Positions 1-10,774 of a stretch of DNA of 64,000 nt are shown here, in pieces (the stretch's first letter is position 1; the number at the start of each line of letters is the position of its first letter). The stretch is from Pedobacter insulae. Its GTDB lineage: Bacteria > Bacteroidota > Bacteroidia > Sphingobacteriales > Sphingobacteriaceae. The translations under genes were made by a program, and so were the position numbers. The stretch is from positions 62,001 through 126,000 of the forward strand of contig NZ_FOPP01000006.1 of NCBI RefSeq assembly GCF_900113525.1, written 5' to 3'. The notes beneath the pieces are model-generated. The model had not been told where the DNA came from. It did not search any database and saw nothing but the letters and a program-made list of their open reading frames with translations.

Positions 1-524
1 CTGGTGGCGGTACCAAAAATAGCAAAGCTTACTATGAGGGGTCCTATCGTTGTACCAAAATTGTTTATACCTCCTGCTAGAGTTAATCTTTGTGAGCCTG
101 TTTTAATTGGCCCCAACGCAATTGCCAGTGGATTTGCAACAGTTTGCTGCAAAGAAAACCCTAAGGCCACAATAAACAAACCAGACAACATCAAAGGAAA
201 TGAACCATTATTTGCAGCTGGGTAAAACAAAAGAGTTCCCAGCGCAGAAATTCCTAATCCCAGAGCCAAACTATTTTTATACCCAATTTTATTGATTAAA
301 TCCGTTTTCATCATTGCTGAAATGCCAATGTAAATAAGCGATCCTACAGTATATGCGATATAAAAAGCAAATGATACTAACTGACTTTCAAATTGAGATA
401 GTGTAAATGCCTCCTTAAAAACAGGTATAAGTATATCATTACTTGCTGCTACGAATCCCCAAAAAAAGAATACGGTTACCAAGGGAATAAACTGACCCCA
501 TTTGGTTTGTGAATTTTGTTCCAT
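1..524 (-). CDS. Sugar MFS transporter, FucP/GluP-like (3' end outside window)
   Basis: The first 174 codons are present, from an ATG at 524; the rest lies beyond position 1. It is an inner-membrane major facilitator protein that probably symports a hexose (fucose, glucose or galactose type) with a cation. The N-terminus has a short polar start (MEQNSQTKWGQF), then strongly hydrophobic segments at roughly 12-32, 50-72, 83-100, 108-128 and 150-172. The WGFVAASNDIL stretch in helix 1 and the QQTVANPLA stretch are typical of the FucP/GluP subfamily as I know it. No stop or frameshift is visible. It is divergent from the LysE gene at 747, across a 222-base gap. The substrate cannot be told from this fragment. 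Confidence 0.85.
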   Translation of the reverse strand, partial: MEQNSQTKWGQFIPLVTVFFFWGFVAASNDILIPVFKEAFTLSQFESQLVSFAFYIAYTVGSLIYIGISAMMKTDLINKIGYKNSLALGLGISALGTLLFYPAANNGSFPLMLSGLFIVALGFSLQQTVANPLAIALGPIKTGSQRLTLAGGINNFGTTIGPLIVSFAIFGTAT

Positions 525-597
525 TTAAGATTTAGTAATTGTTTAGTCTATTTAAATTTAGTTCGTTAAACATAAATAAAATATATCGCTTACTAAA

Positions 598-612
598 GTG
601 TAATTTTTACAC
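598..612. promoter_or_regulatory. Small inverted repeat in divergent gap
   Basis: GTGTAA and TTACAC are separated by TTT, a perfect 6-bp inverted repeat between the divergent MFS and LysE genes. It has the size of a repressor half-site pair, but no regulator gene lies beside it. Chance is possible in such AT-rich DNA. Confidence 0.25.
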
Positions 613-746
613 GAGCATCATTTAAATAAACGTCAGAACAACGTATATAAGGAGATTTTTACTGAAAAACTTGCTACAACAATTAAGAAAATGACCCATT
701 TTTAGCTTTAAAAATCGCATATTAGCATAAAAAATATAGAAGGCTA

Positions 747-1370
747 ATGTTTGAAGCGATTTTATTGGGTATGGGAGCTGGACTAATTTCCTCATTTTTA
801 ACTGGTCCCGTTTTTTTTTCTATGATTAAAACGAGTATAGAAAAAGGGTTTAAGGCTGGATTTTCATTAGCAATTGGGGTAATTTTTAGTGATGTTATTT
901 TAATCGGAATTGTACTTTTTGGCAGTCAGTTTCTCGAATACCAAGAGAGTTTTGATAAATATGTGGGTTTTATAGGGGGTGCATTTTTATTCGCTGTTGG
1001 CCTCTATTATCTATTTGCGACGGTAGCCATCAACTATGATAATAATACCTTGCAAAAGGTAAGCAAGCGCGGTTATCTGATTAAGGGGTTTCTGATGTGC
1101 ATCCTAACCCCATCTACATTGATGTTTTGGATCATTGTGAGTAGTATTATCTCAGTTAAACTGAACAATAGACTAGATGAAAAATTATTTTGTTTCTTTA
1201 TTGCGATGGGAACACAATTAACCATAGATGGTTTGAAGAGCTACTACTCGAGTAAACTACGTTATAGGATAAAAGAAAGTGCGCTCAAAACCTTAAATAA
1301 AGTAGCAGGTGTAATTATTATATTGTTTGCATTGTGGTTGGTGTTTAAAACATACAACCAGTTTTATTAA
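747..1370 (+). CDS. LysE family translocator
   Basis: A 207-residue inner-membrane protein of the LysE/RhtB type, which as a family export amino acids or related small metabolites. It begins MFEAILLGMGAGLISSFLTG, with the conserved glycine/proline-rich first helix (GPVFFSMI) followed by hydrophobic segments near residues 40-62, 68-90, 108-132, 140-150 and 182-203. Length matches the family (about 200-210). The ATG at 747 is preceded by an AGAAGG stretch that could act as a ribosome site. The gene stands alone, divergent from the sugar transporter and convergent with the PurF-like gene across a palindromic repeat. The exported compound is unknown. Confidence 0.8.
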   Translation: MFEAILLGMGAGLISSFLTGPVFFSMIKTSIEKGFKAGFSLAIGVIFSDVILIGIVLFGSQFLEYQESFDKYVGFIGGAFLFAVGLYYLFATVAINYDNNTLQKVSKRGYLIKGFLMCILTPSTLMFWIIVSSIISVKLNNRLDEKLFCFFIAMGTQLTIDGLKSYYSSKLRYRIKESALKTLNKVAGVIIILFALWLVFKTYNQFY

Positions 1371-1387
1371 GGTTATTGTTGTATAAT

Positions 1388-1446
1388 CGTCATTGCGAGG
1401 TACGAAGCAAGCTGGCGATTAGATTGCTTCGTGCCTCGCAATGACG
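1388..1446. repeat. REP-like palindrome (CGTCATTGCGAGG family)
   Basis: Two 23-base arms, 1388-1410 and 1424-1446, are inverted copies with one mismatch around a 13-base loop. Each outer end carries CGTCATTGCGAGG. A second, perfect element lies at 20610-20668 and a degraded one at 32352-32393. It sits between the convergent ends of the LysE and PurF-like genes, where a strong hairpin could also stop transcription from both sides. Such elements resemble REP sequences spread by RAYT transposases; no such transposase is in this window. Confidence 0.85.
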
Positions 1447-1462
1447 GGGAGGCCTCTCAATC

Positions 1463-1516
1463 AAGGAGAAGCTCCCGATGAAGGGGAAGCTTCCTATGAC
1501 GGAGAAGCTTCCGATG
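1463..1516. repeat. 18-bp tandem repeat, three copies
   Basis: Three consecutive 18-base units at 1463-1480, 1481-1498 and 1499-1516, consensus AAGGAGAAGCTTCCGATG with a few changes. A more diverged fourth unit may precede them. The unit is six codons long, but I see no gene across it. Each unit holds a small GAAGCTTC-type palindrome. Confidence 0.75.
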
Positions 1517-1538
1517 ATGATCATCGAAAAGTTAATGC

Positions 1539-3440
<1,902 letters not shown>

Positions 3441-3458
3441 TGATTGATGATTGAGCCG

Positions 3459-3466
3459 CAAATTTA
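3459..3466 (-). promoter_or_regulatory. -7 box of PurF-like gene
   Basis: On the minus strand TAAATTTG matches the Bacteroidota -7 consensus TAnnTTTG, 18 bases before the ATG at 3440. No clear -33 box is visible. Confidence 0.55.
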
Positions 3467-3542
3467 CCCTTTTAAAAATTTAAAACCTAAAAAGAAATGA
3501 AAGGAAATTTACAACAAACATCATCTCATTGTTATTTTTCAT

Positions 3543-4388
3543 TTACCGACTTGAGTTGCCGAGTTCGTAAGTCGGTTTGGCTGAGATATCCTCGCCTAAA
3601 AAAACGGTGGCGTGTTGGTTGAAGCTCGTAACATCTCCCGAGGTATAGAACTCCCTCCGAGCATTTCTTGCCAAGCTATGTTCCATTTCTGGATGCCTTG
3701 TTAAATAATCAGCTAAGCTGTTAGCCACAATCTCGCCCTGGGATAGCAGTTTAACAGTATCGGGGAGGATTTTTTCAAGCTTAGGAATAAGGAGTGGGTA
3801 GTGCGTGCAGGCTAATAAAATGCAATCGATCTCAGGCGATTGCTCCATTAATTGATGAACATATTTGGCCACAAAATAATCGGCACCCGGTTGTAAATGC
3901 TCACCATTCTCGATCAGTGGTACCCATATGGGGCAACTCTGCTGATGAACTTTGGTGTTCGGAAAAAAATGGTTGATTTCTATGGGGTAAGAATTCGAAT
4001 TGATCGTACCACGGGTCCCCATTATTCCAATATGATGCCGGCTGGTATAATTACCAATCACTTCTGCAGTTGGTCTGATTACGCCTAACACTCGCCGATC
4101 AGGATAGTTTTTAGGGAGATCTAACTGCTGAATATTTCTAAGGGCCTTAGCAGACGCGGTGTTACAGGCTAGGATTACGAGTTCACAACCCCGCTCAAAT
4201 AGCCACATTACACATTCTCGGGTGTATTGATAAACTGTTTCAAATGAGTGGTCTCCATAGGGCGACCGCGCGTTATCTCCTAAATAAATATAATCGTAGT
4301 TCGGCAGCTTATCTGCAATCGCTTTAAAGACTGTTAAACCTCCAAAACCTGAGTCGAAAATCCCTATTGGAGCACTGTTTTTCATCAT
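3543..4388 (-). CDS. murI: Glutamate racemase MurI
   Basis: A cytoplasmic enzyme interconverting L- and D-glutamate for peptidoglycan, about 281 residues. The catalytic pair is visible: Cys75 in ACNTASA and a second cysteine near residue 190 in LLACTHYPL. The N-terminus carries IGIFDSGFGGLTV. The reading frame stays open upstream to 4439, but that extension crosses the terminator of the preceding ompH gene, so translation starts at the ATG at 4388 or 4385. It is the last gene of the nadK-porG-uppS-bamA-ompH-ompH block. The final ten residues (PTYELGNSSR) are encoded exactly by an imperfect palindrome of a repeat family also seen at 30098-30141, so the native C-terminus seems to have been replaced. 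Confidence 0.95.
   Translation of the reverse strand: MMKNSAPIGIFDSGFGGLTVFKAIADKLPNYDYIYLGDNARSPYGDHSFETVYQYTRECVMWLFERGCELVILACNTASAKALRNIQQLDLPKNYPDRRVLGVIRPTAEVIGNYTSRHHIGIMGTRGTINSNSYPIEINHFFPNTKVHQQSCPIWVPLIENGEHLQPGADYFVAKYVHQLMEQSPEIDCILLACTHYPLLIPKLEKILPDTVKLLSQGEIVANSLADYLTRHPEMEHSLARNARREFYTSGDVTSFNQHATVFLGEDISAKPTYELGNSSR
3546..3575. repeat. Palindromic repeat inside the 3' end of murI
   Basis: A 30-base element starting CCGACTTACGAA and ending AAGTCGG on the minus strand, immediately before the murI stop codon. Sixteen of its first 17 bases match the CCGACTTACGAAGTCGG arm at 30125-30141. It is read as the last ten murI codons. Confidence 0.65.
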
Positions 4389-4415
4389 CGAAAAAGTTGA
4401 ATGGTTAAGAAGCAT

Positions 4416-4450
4416 AAAAAAGCGGAATTGAGTTATCACTCAATTCCGCT
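4416..4450 (-). terminator. Intrinsic terminator after ompH
   Basis: On the minus strand a perfect 12-bp stem (AGCGGAATTGAG with its complement, 4421-4432 and 4439-4450) with a six-base loop is followed by a run of six T. It lies 22 bases after the ompH stop and before murI, so murI may need its own promoter or readthrough. Confidence 0.93.
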
Positions 4451-4472
4451 AAAGATATTAAATTATCGCTAA

Positions 4473-5090
4473 TTAGTTCTTTTTAGCTGGAGTACTTGCA
4501 GTTGTGCTAATTCCCAATTTTGTTTTAACAGCAGCTGTTAAATCTTCACCGCCATCAGCATAAAGTATATTATTAAAGCCTTGTTGAGCAGATAAATCAA
4601 AAACATAAGCAATTCCTTTTTCTTTAGCAACTGCAGCAATTGCAGTCGACAATTTTTTACTTACTGCAGGAAATAATTCACTTTGTTTGTCGCGAAGATC
4701 TTTATCTGCTTTTGCTTTGGCATCTTCAATTCTTTTTTGAAAATCCTGAAGATCTTGGCCAGCCGCTTGCAATTCTTTAGCTAAAACATCCAGTTCTTTA
4801 GTGATTACGTCTCTATTTGCCTCACTGATATTTCTTTGTTTCTCTTGCGCAACTTTCTCCTTATCCTGAGCAGCTTTTAGTTTTGTTTGATACTCAGACA
4901 CCATTTTCTCGATCTCAGTCTGCCTGGTCTTCGCCAATGTCTCCAACGTTGCTTGAGCAGTTTTAGCTTCAGGCATCGCATCATAAAGGTCGTCAGAGTT
5001 AAGGTGACCAAATTTTTGTTGTGCATTTGCGATGTTAGCAGTAAGCATTAATGCAGCCGCCACAAAAAATACGTTAATTAACTTTCTCAT
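4473..5090 (-). CDS. OmpH/Skp family periplasmic chaperone
   Basis: A 205-residue protein with a clear signal peptide (positive start, hydrophobic core, cleavage near NIANAQQ). It has a long charged helical middle (residues about 45-135, rich in K, E, Q and A) and a C-terminal segment with FDLSAQQGFNNILYADG. Skp-type trimers hold unfolded outer-membrane proteins in the periplasm. It follows a second ompH paralogue and bamA in the same direction, as expected for outer-membrane assembly. A lysine-rich tail (PAKKN) ends the protein. A strong terminator follows. The two paralogues differ enough that they may have separate clients. Confidence 0.92.
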   Translation of the reverse strand: MRKLINVFFVAAALMLTANIANAQQKFGHLNSDDLYDAMPEAKTAQATLETLAKTRQTEIEKMVSEYQTKLKAAQDKEKVAQEKQRNISEANRDVITKELDVLAKELQAAGQDLQDFQKRIEDAKAKADKDLRDKQSELFPAVSKKLSTAIAAVAKEKGIAYVFDLSAQQGFNNILYADGGEDLTAAVKTKLGISTTASTPAKKN

Positions 5091-5140
5091 CTTTTTATTT
5101 TACTTAATTGTTGTTTTATAATTTATTGTGTGTTTGATTT

Positions 5141-5671
5141 CTATTTTACCAAAGTACCAGGTTTATAACCCAATCTTGTAATAACATCATTGCTAATATC
5201 ATAATTGCTACTTGCATAAATCATCATTGTGGATTCACTACTTTTATCAAAAACAAAATCTATGAATTTGCTTTTGGCAGTTTCGCTGATTATGGTAGCG
5301 ATTTTCTCCTGAATAGGTTTAAGCAATTTTGCCCGTAGCTGAAAAAGCTCTCCATCGGGGCCAAACTTCAACCGTTGCAATTCTTTTGCTTTTTTCTCCT
5401 TTTCAATGATATCATTCTCTCTTCTTTTACGCATTTCGTCGGTTAATAAAACCTGATCTGCTTGATATGACTTGTACATTTTATCTATCTCCATAAAACT
5501 CTCATCAACCTGCTTTTGATATTGCTGAGACATCCCGTCAATTTGGTTTAACGAAGATTTATATTCTGGTAAATGTTTCAAAATATATTCAGTATCTACA
5601 TAAGCAAATTTTTGTGCCGATGCTCCTAATCCTATTAGAAGTAAAAAGCTAAAAAAAATAAGTTTCTTCAT
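5141..5671 (-). CDS. OmpH/Skp family periplasmic chaperone, paralogue
   Basis: A 176-residue protein with a signal peptide (MKKLIFFSFLLLIGLGASAQ) and a start to the mature part (KFAYVDTEYILKHLPEYK) typical of OmpH/Skp. The central region is charged and helical, with a Q/K/E-rich coiled-coil character, and the C-terminus has the IDFVFDKSSESTMMIYAS segment of the family. It begins 14 bases after the bamA stop and is almost certainly co-transcribed with it. It probably escorts outer-membrane proteins, perhaps including T9SS components, to BamA. Confidence 0.92.
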   Translation of the reverse strand: MKKLIFFSFLLLIGLGASAQKFAYVDTEYILKHLPEYKSSLNQIDGMSQQYQKQVDESFMEIDKMYKSYQADQVLLTDEMRKRRENDIIEKEKKAKELQRLKFGPDGELFQLRAKLLKPIQEKIATIISETAKSKFIDFVFDKSSESTMMIYASSNYDISNDVITRLGYKPGTLVK

Positions 5672-5685
5672 CTCGATATATTCTA

Positions 5686-8238
5686 TTAATTAAAGCCACC
5701 AATTTGTTGCGCAATACTAAAGTGGAACTGACCTTTATTAGCGTCAGGAATACCAGGTATTTTATCAAATCCATATCCGTAATCAATTCCAAGCAATCCA
5801 AATATCGGTAAAAATATTTTCGCTCCAACACCAATAGATCTTCTGATGTTAAATGGATTATAGTCACTGAATTTGTTCCAGGTATTTCCACCTTCAGCGA
5901 AAGTAGTTAAAAAAGCTGTGGCTTGCTGACTGCTAATTACTGGATATCTTAATTCGATCACATACTTGGTAAAAATCGGACTACCTGAACTTTGGGCTAT
6001 TGTTGTATTGGCACCTAATGGAACTACTGAGTTATTTGAATAACCACGCATCGCTATCAATTCAGATCCCTGTAAAAAGTCAAACCCCTGCATACCATCA
6101 CCTCCTAATTTAAAGCGCTCAAATGCCGATTGACCAACTGCATTATTATAAGAACCTAAAAATCCAAATTGCGCTTGCGCTTTTAGCACCAGCTGTTTAC
6201 TTCCTAAAGTCGCTATAGTTTGGAACCATTGCGATTCAAATTTCCATTTATGGTACTCGGTAAACTTATAACGCAGTTTATCTGAAGCTATTGCATAGTT
6301 TACATTGTTAAGTAATGAGTAAGGAGGTGTAGCTTGGATGGTAAATTTAAGATAAGCACCACCGGTAGGGAAAATATTGTGATTTCTCGAATCCCTTGCA
6401 ATTTCTTGCGTTAAGTTCAAGTTATAAGAGGTACCTGTACTAAATAAGTAACCAGGGTAGTTATTTAATACATACTGATTTAAATTCACAGCATGTGATA
6501 ACGAGAACCAATTATCCGGCCATTTCAGTTTTCTACCTAAACTAACCGAAACCCCATTCAAACGAATCTTCTGAAAGTCGCTAGAGCTCGCAGATAAACC
6601 GTTTGATTGTAAGGAAGTAAACGCACTCAGACCAAAACTAACCGGTTTTTTACCTCCAAACCAAGGTTCAGAGAAAGAGAAACTGTAAGATTGGTAAAAC
6701 TTACCATTCGTTTGTCCGCGCAAGCTTAGTTTTTGTCCATCTCCTTTAGGCAGTGGTTTATAGGCTTCCCCATTAAATATATTTCTTAAAGAGAAGTTAT
6801 TGAATGTTAAACCTAAGGTACCTATTACCCTGCCGCCGCCGAAACCTCCAGATAGTTCAACCTGATCTGACGGCTTTTCTTCAACGTGATACTCAATATC
6901 TACCGTTCCATCCGCTGCATTAGGCTTTGGAATCGGATTAGTTTTTGACTCATCAAAGTTGCCTAGCTGACCAATTTCACGAATACTTCTCACCAAAAGC
7001 TCTTTAGAAAATTTCTCGCCAGGTTTAGTATATACATTACGCAATACTACCCTGTCATTCGTGATCGTATTTCCTACAACTGAAATCTTATTGTTCGTAT
7101 ACTGAGGACCTTCATAAATCCTCATTTCAATGTCTACTGTATCATTATAGATCTTAGTTTGAACCGGATCTATATTAAATGTTAAATATCCATCATTTAA
7201 ATATACACTAGAAACATCATCTCCATTGGCACTGCCTCGTAATTTAGCTTCTAATTTTTCTTCACTAAATAACTGTCCTTTTTCAATTCCAAATACTTTC
7301 TCTAAAAATTCGGTCGTATATTTTGCATTACCAACCCAGGTAATGTTACCGAAATAATATTTAGGCCCTTCGTGCAAATCAATATCAATGCCGATAGATT
7401 TATCATTGTACCTATAAATACTATCCTTTAAGATTGCGGCTTCCCTATAGCCGTTCTCTTGCATTTTCGCAATTAGTTTTACTTTATCTTCTTCGTACTT
7501 TTCTTTGTTAAATTTACCACTACCAAAAACTTTATAAAAAGCCTGCTGCTTAGTTTTTTTAAGGAACTTTCTCAGTTTTGCTGACTTAAAATCTTTGTTG
7601 CCAGTAAAATTAATTTCATGAACTTTAACTCGTTTACCTTTATCTATCAACACTTGCAAAATCACACTGTTTTCTTGGTTGGTATCTGGTTTAGATTTAA
7701 AATCTATCGTGGTAAAAAAGTAACCCTTATCTAGCAAATACTTATTAATAATGGCCTTCGTAGTATTGTACAAATTATCATTGATGATTGTCTTCCCAGC
7801 TTTATCCTGTAATCTCTCGGCGATATCTGTCTTCTGGGATTTGGTAACTCCAATAAACTCAAACGCTGTCAAGCGAGGACGCTCCACAACTTCAATATCA
7901 AAATACACAGTGTCAGAGACAATTTTGGAGATATTTAATTTAACATCATCAAATAAGCCCTGAAGCCATAAATTTTTAATTGCATTTGCAGTAGCTTCAC
8001 CTGGAAGTGTAATTGTCTCACCTCTTGTTAACTTTGAGAGAATGATGATTACTTCTTTGTCAGTATACTTACTACCACTTAAAGTTGTGCCACCAATGAT
8101 ATATTCTTTCGGATTAAAATAATCTAAATCTAAACCATTAACGGTTAAGCTAGGTCTTGCAGGAGCTTGAGTACGGATTTGTGCTAGTGCTGGAAAGCCA
8201 ATCAATAACAAAAATAGGAGTTGGTATATTCTTTTCAT
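5686..8238 (-). CDS. bamA: Outer-membrane assembly factor BamA (Omp85)
   Basis: An 850-residue outer-membrane protein that folds and inserts beta-barrels. A signal peptide (cleavage near PALAQ, residue 19) is followed by about five POTRA domains to roughly residue 470. The POTRA repeats are recognisable by turns such as KVHEINFTGNKDF and NKISVVGNTITND. The rest is a 16-strand Omp85 barrel ending with an aromatic-rich strand (GQFHFSIAQQIGGFN). The barrel holds the FKLGGDGMQGFDF region corresponding to the conserved loop-6 neighbourhood. It lies between uppS and two ompH genes, all on the minus strand. Length is normal for Bacteroidota. Confidence 0.96.
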   Translation of the reverse strand: MKRIYQLLFLLLIGFPALAQIRTQAPARPSLTVNGLDLDYFNPKEYIIGGTTLSGSKYTDKEVIIILSKLTRGETITLPGEATANAIKNLWLQGLFDDVKLNISKIVSDTVYFDIEVVERPRLTAFEFIGVTKSQKTDIAERLQDKAGKTIINDNLYNTTKAIINKYLLDKGYFFTTIDFKSKPDTNQENSVILQVLIDKGKRVKVHEINFTGNKDFKSAKLRKFLKKTKQQAFYKVFGSGKFNKEKYEEDKVKLIAKMQENGYREAAILKDSIYRYNDKSIGIDIDLHEGPKYYFGNITWVGNAKYTTEFLEKVFGIEKGQLFSEEKLEAKLRGSANGDDVSSVYLNDGYLTFNIDPVQTKIYNDTVDIEMRIYEGPQYTNNKISVVGNTITNDRVVLRNVYTKPGEKFSKELLVRSIREIGQLGNFDESKTNPIPKPNAADGTVDIEYHVEEKPSDQVELSGGFGGGRVIGTLGLTFNNFSLRNIFNGEAYKPLPKGDGQKLSLRGQTNGKFYQSYSFSFSEPWFGGKKPVSFGLSAFTSLQSNGLSASSSDFQKIRLNGVSVSLGRKLKWPDNWFSLSHAVNLNQYVLNNYPGYLFSTGTSYNLNLTQEIARDSRNHNIFPTGGAYLKFTIQATPPYSLLNNVNYAIASDKLRYKFTEYHKWKFESQWFQTIATLGSKQLVLKAQAQFGFLGSYNNAVGQSAFERFKLGGDGMQGFDFLQGSELIAMRGYSNNSVVPLGANTTIAQSSGSPIFTKYVIELRYPVISSQQATAFLTTFAEGGNTWNKFSDYNPFNIRRSIGVGAKIFLPIFGLLGIDYGYGFDKIPGIPDANKGQFHFSIAQQIGGFN

Positions 8239-8301
8239 TTACAATCTAAAAAACGTTGCTAAGTTAGTTTAAACACATGTTAAAAAGTGTTAAAAGTAAA
8301 A

Positions 8302-9042
8302 TTAGTTCAATTGTTCACTAATTTTCCCGAAGCGACGTTCGCGTTTTTGGAAATCTACAATGGCTTCAAAAAGATCTTCTCTTCTAAAGTCGGGCCATAA
8401 GGTTTCGGTAAAATATAATTCGGTATAAGCAATTTGCCAGAGCAAAAAATTACTTACCCTATGTTCACCACTGGTACGGATCATTAATTCTGGATCAGGG
8501 ATATGATGAGTAGTGAGTTGGGCTGCAAAAACCTCTTCATTAATATCTTCTAAATTAATTTCTTGTGATTGTACTTGGGTGATTAGTTTCTTGGCTGCCT
8601 CTATAATTTCCCATTTTGCGCTGTAGCTTAATGCTAATGTTAAGGTGCATTTGGTGTTTTTAGAAGTAATTTCCATTACATTGGCTAAATCATCGATACA
8701 TTTCTGGGGTAATGATTTTAGATCCCCAATGGCATTTAGACGGACATTGTTTTTATTCAGTGTTTCTGCTTCATTGTTGATGGTAGAGATCAGCAGTTCC
8801 ATTAAAGCATTTACTTCATCAATTGGTCTGTTCCAATTTTCTGCCGAAAAGGCATATACCGTGAGATATTTGATTCCAATATCAACACAGCCTTCTACAA
8901 TATCTTTCACCGAAAGCACGCCGCTTTCATGTCCAAATACTCTAAATTTACCTTGATTTTTTGCCCAGCGACCGTTACCATCCATGATAATGGCAATGTG
9001 TACTGGCAAACGATTGATGTCTATTTGTTCTTTATATCCCAT
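8302..9042 (-). CDS. uppS: Isoprenyl transferase, undecaprenyl diphosphate synthase
   Basis: A 246-residue cytosolic cis-prenyltransferase that adds isopentenyl units to make the lipid carrier for wall and O-antigen synthesis. The family signature HIAIIMDGNGRWA is near residue 16, with the catalytic aspartate in MDGNG. The later motifs YLTVYAFSAENWNR and a C-terminal LMIRTSGEHRVSNFLLWQ with TELYFTE are all present. It lies between porG and bamA with short gaps (17 and 63 bases). Spacing and direction indicate one operon from nadK onwards. Confidence 0.96.
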   Translation of the reverse strand: MGYKEQIDINRLPVHIAIIMDGNGRWAKNQGKFRVFGHESGVLSVKDIVEGCVDIGIKYLTVYAFSAENWNRPIDEVNALMELLISTINNEAETLNKNNVRLNAIGDLKSLPQKCIDDLANVMEITSKNTKCTLTLALSYSAKWEIIEAAKKLITQVQSQEINLEDINEEVFAAQLTTHHIPDPELMIRTSGEHRVSNFLLWQIAYTELYFTETLWPDFRREDLFEAIVDFQKRERRFGKISEQLN

Positions 9043-9059
9043 TAACGTTTAATCGTACC

Positions 9060-9884
9060 CTAAAAAGTAAAACATTTTGGGCTCACAAAGGTATAAGATA
9101 TCCCAATATTTACAAATACATAAGTATCTCTTTTTCTAAAATCACCTCTTTGATCTCCAGGGCGATATAAATAGCTGCCTCCACTTGTCGGCAGCTCTCT
9201 TGAGCGATCTGATAATTCTTGACTAATGCCTACATTAAAAGAATTGGTACTATTCCATTGTGAAGGGTCTGGATATTTCCCGCTCACATCATCCAGGTAA
9301 TCGGTAAAGGTTGTTCGATATCCTATTTGCGCAAACAGCGTAATATTCTCGTTTTTCTTGTACTTAACCCCTGCTCCATAAGGAATCGTCATTGCATAGT
9401 TACGATATTGTTTTGGAAGCCCTTCTGTATTGTACTCTCTTAACTTGATTTTGTCCTCTAAACGAATTGTTGTAGGTTCAAAGATAACTCCACCAACTCC
9501 TGCAAATAAGTAAGGGCTAAATCGCTTCCGGCTTCCGGGAGAATACATATCAAAGAAATTCAAGCTTCCAATAAATGCAATTTCATTGAGTGAGGTCTTA
9601 AAATTCAAATTCCGATTTCTCAATTCATCATTATTTGACCGCGCATCATCGCCTTTTATTTTACCATAATTGTAGTGTATACCCACCCCCCAATATGGAT
9701 CAATATTAATTTTCGCGAATATACCTGCGTTGACGCCACTGATTTTTACTGGATTAAACTGATTAAATTCGCCAATATACCCAGTCCCACCCATATTAAC
9801 TCCTATCTCCGCTCGTTGGGCGTATATAAACTTTTGAGCGCTGATTAAAATAAAAAAGGAAAGAATTATTTTTTTATACTGCAT
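9060..9884 (-). CDS. porG: PorG-like T9SS outer-membrane protein (DUF6089)
   Basis: A 274-residue outer-membrane beta-barrel protein. The signal peptide ends near FIYAQR. Amphipathic strands with GAGVKYKKNENITLFAQIGYR and a late RPGDQRGDFRKRDTYVFVNI segment fit DUF6089. The family includes PorG, which in Porphyromonas gingivalis binds the PorK/PorN ring of the type IX secretion system. Position between nadK and uppS-bamA-ompH-ompH matches, from memory, the porG neighbourhood in that organism. I chose the ATG at 9884, one base after the nadK stop, because the open frame further upstream lies inside nadK. The role is inferred from family and context. Confidence 0.8.
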   Translation of the reverse strand: MQYKKIILSFFILISAQKFIYAQRAEIGVNMGGTGYIGEFNQFNPVKISGVNAGIFAKINIDPYWGVGIHYNYGKIKGDDARSNNDELRNRNLNFKTSLNEIAFIGSLNFFDMYSPGSRKRFSPYLFAGVGGVIFEPTTIRLEDKIKLREYNTEGLPKQYRNYAMTIPYGAGVKYKKNENITLFAQIGYRTTFTDYLDDVSGKYPDPSQWNSTNSFNVGISQELSDRSRELPTSGGSYLYRPGDQRGDFRKRDTYVFVNIGISYTFVSPKCFTF

Positions 9885-9885
9885 T

Positions 9886-10767
9886 TTAATAGTTCCGGGT
9901 GTCAATCCCCCAAAGTAATTTATTCCTTAACGTAGTTAAATAACTTTCATTGTTAAGTCTGATTAAATTAACGTAGAAATTTGCCTTATTAACGGTTACC
10001 TTAACTGATCTATCAACTGTTTCTGTTCTAGAATCGCATGAAACGAGGAACTTTGTACTTCTAGCTTCAATTTCAAATGTCAAAGACACATCGTCTGGAA
10101 CAATAATAGGCCTAACATTCAAGTTATGTGGGGCAATGGGTGTAATTACAAAATTCTGAGCATTAGGCAATATGATTGGTCCGCCACAACTAAGCGAATA
10201 AGCTGTTGAACCTGTCGGCGTAGCGATAATTAATCCGTCAGCCCAATAAGAGTTAATGAATTCTCCATTCATGTAGGCATGAATAATCATCATCGCCGAA
10301 TTATCTCTTCTATGGATAGTAATATCGTTTAAGGCAAAGTTTTCTTGTCCGAACAGTTCGCTCTTAGATTCCAAATTGAGCACGATTCTTTTATCTAACG
10401 AATATTCACCCTTTACCAGGGCTTCTATCGCTTTCCTGATTTCGTTTTTATTGATACTGGCCAAAAAGCCCAACCGTCCGAAATTTATTCCGATCACTGG
10501 AATTTCAGAATTTCTGATCAGCGAAAGTGTATCCAGCATGGTACCATCGCCGCCCAGACTCAACAAAACATCGGCATGGTCTACCAGTTCCTGGTGATTG
10601 GCAAATACAGTTACCGTTTCTGGCAGTGTGATTTTTTTCTTGATGAAATGATTAAATTTCTGATAAACCAAGATGGTAATATGGTGTTCTGTAAGCGCAT
10701 CAAACACTTCCTGAACAAAAGGCAAAACGCTGTCGTTAAATTCTCTACCGTAAATTGCTATCTTCAT
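9886..10767 (-). CDS. nadK: NAD kinase
   Basis: A 293-residue cytosolic enzyme phosphorylating NAD to NADP. The diagnostic loop GGDGTMLDTLSLI lies near residue 70-82, followed by VIGINFGRLGFLASI. ALNDITIHR and the TPTGSTAYSLSCGGPI active-site stretch come later. Length matches bacterial NadK. It follows the CBS-ACT gene by seven bases and precedes porG by one, so it is part of the same minus-strand operon. Confidence 0.96.
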   Translation of the reverse strand: MKIAIYGREFNDSVLPFVQEVFDALTEHHITILVYQKFNHFIKKKITLPETVTVFANHQELVDHADVLLSLGGDGTMLDTLSLIRNSEIPVIGINFGRLGFLASINKNEIRKAIEALVKGEYSLDKRIVLNLESKSELFGQENFALNDITIHRRDNSAMMIIHAYMNGEFINSYWADGLIIATPTGSTAYSLSCGGPIILPNAQNFVITPIAPHNLNVRPIIVPDDVSLTFEIEARSTKFLVSCDSRTETVDRSVKVTVNKANFYVNLIRLNNESYLTTLRNKLLWGIDTRNY

Positions 10768-10774
10768 CCAGCTT

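Noticed and set aside
1388..1516. Possible attachment site or insertion remnant
   Set aside because: Palindrome and 18-bp array without target duplications or an integrase; treated as REP and satellite.
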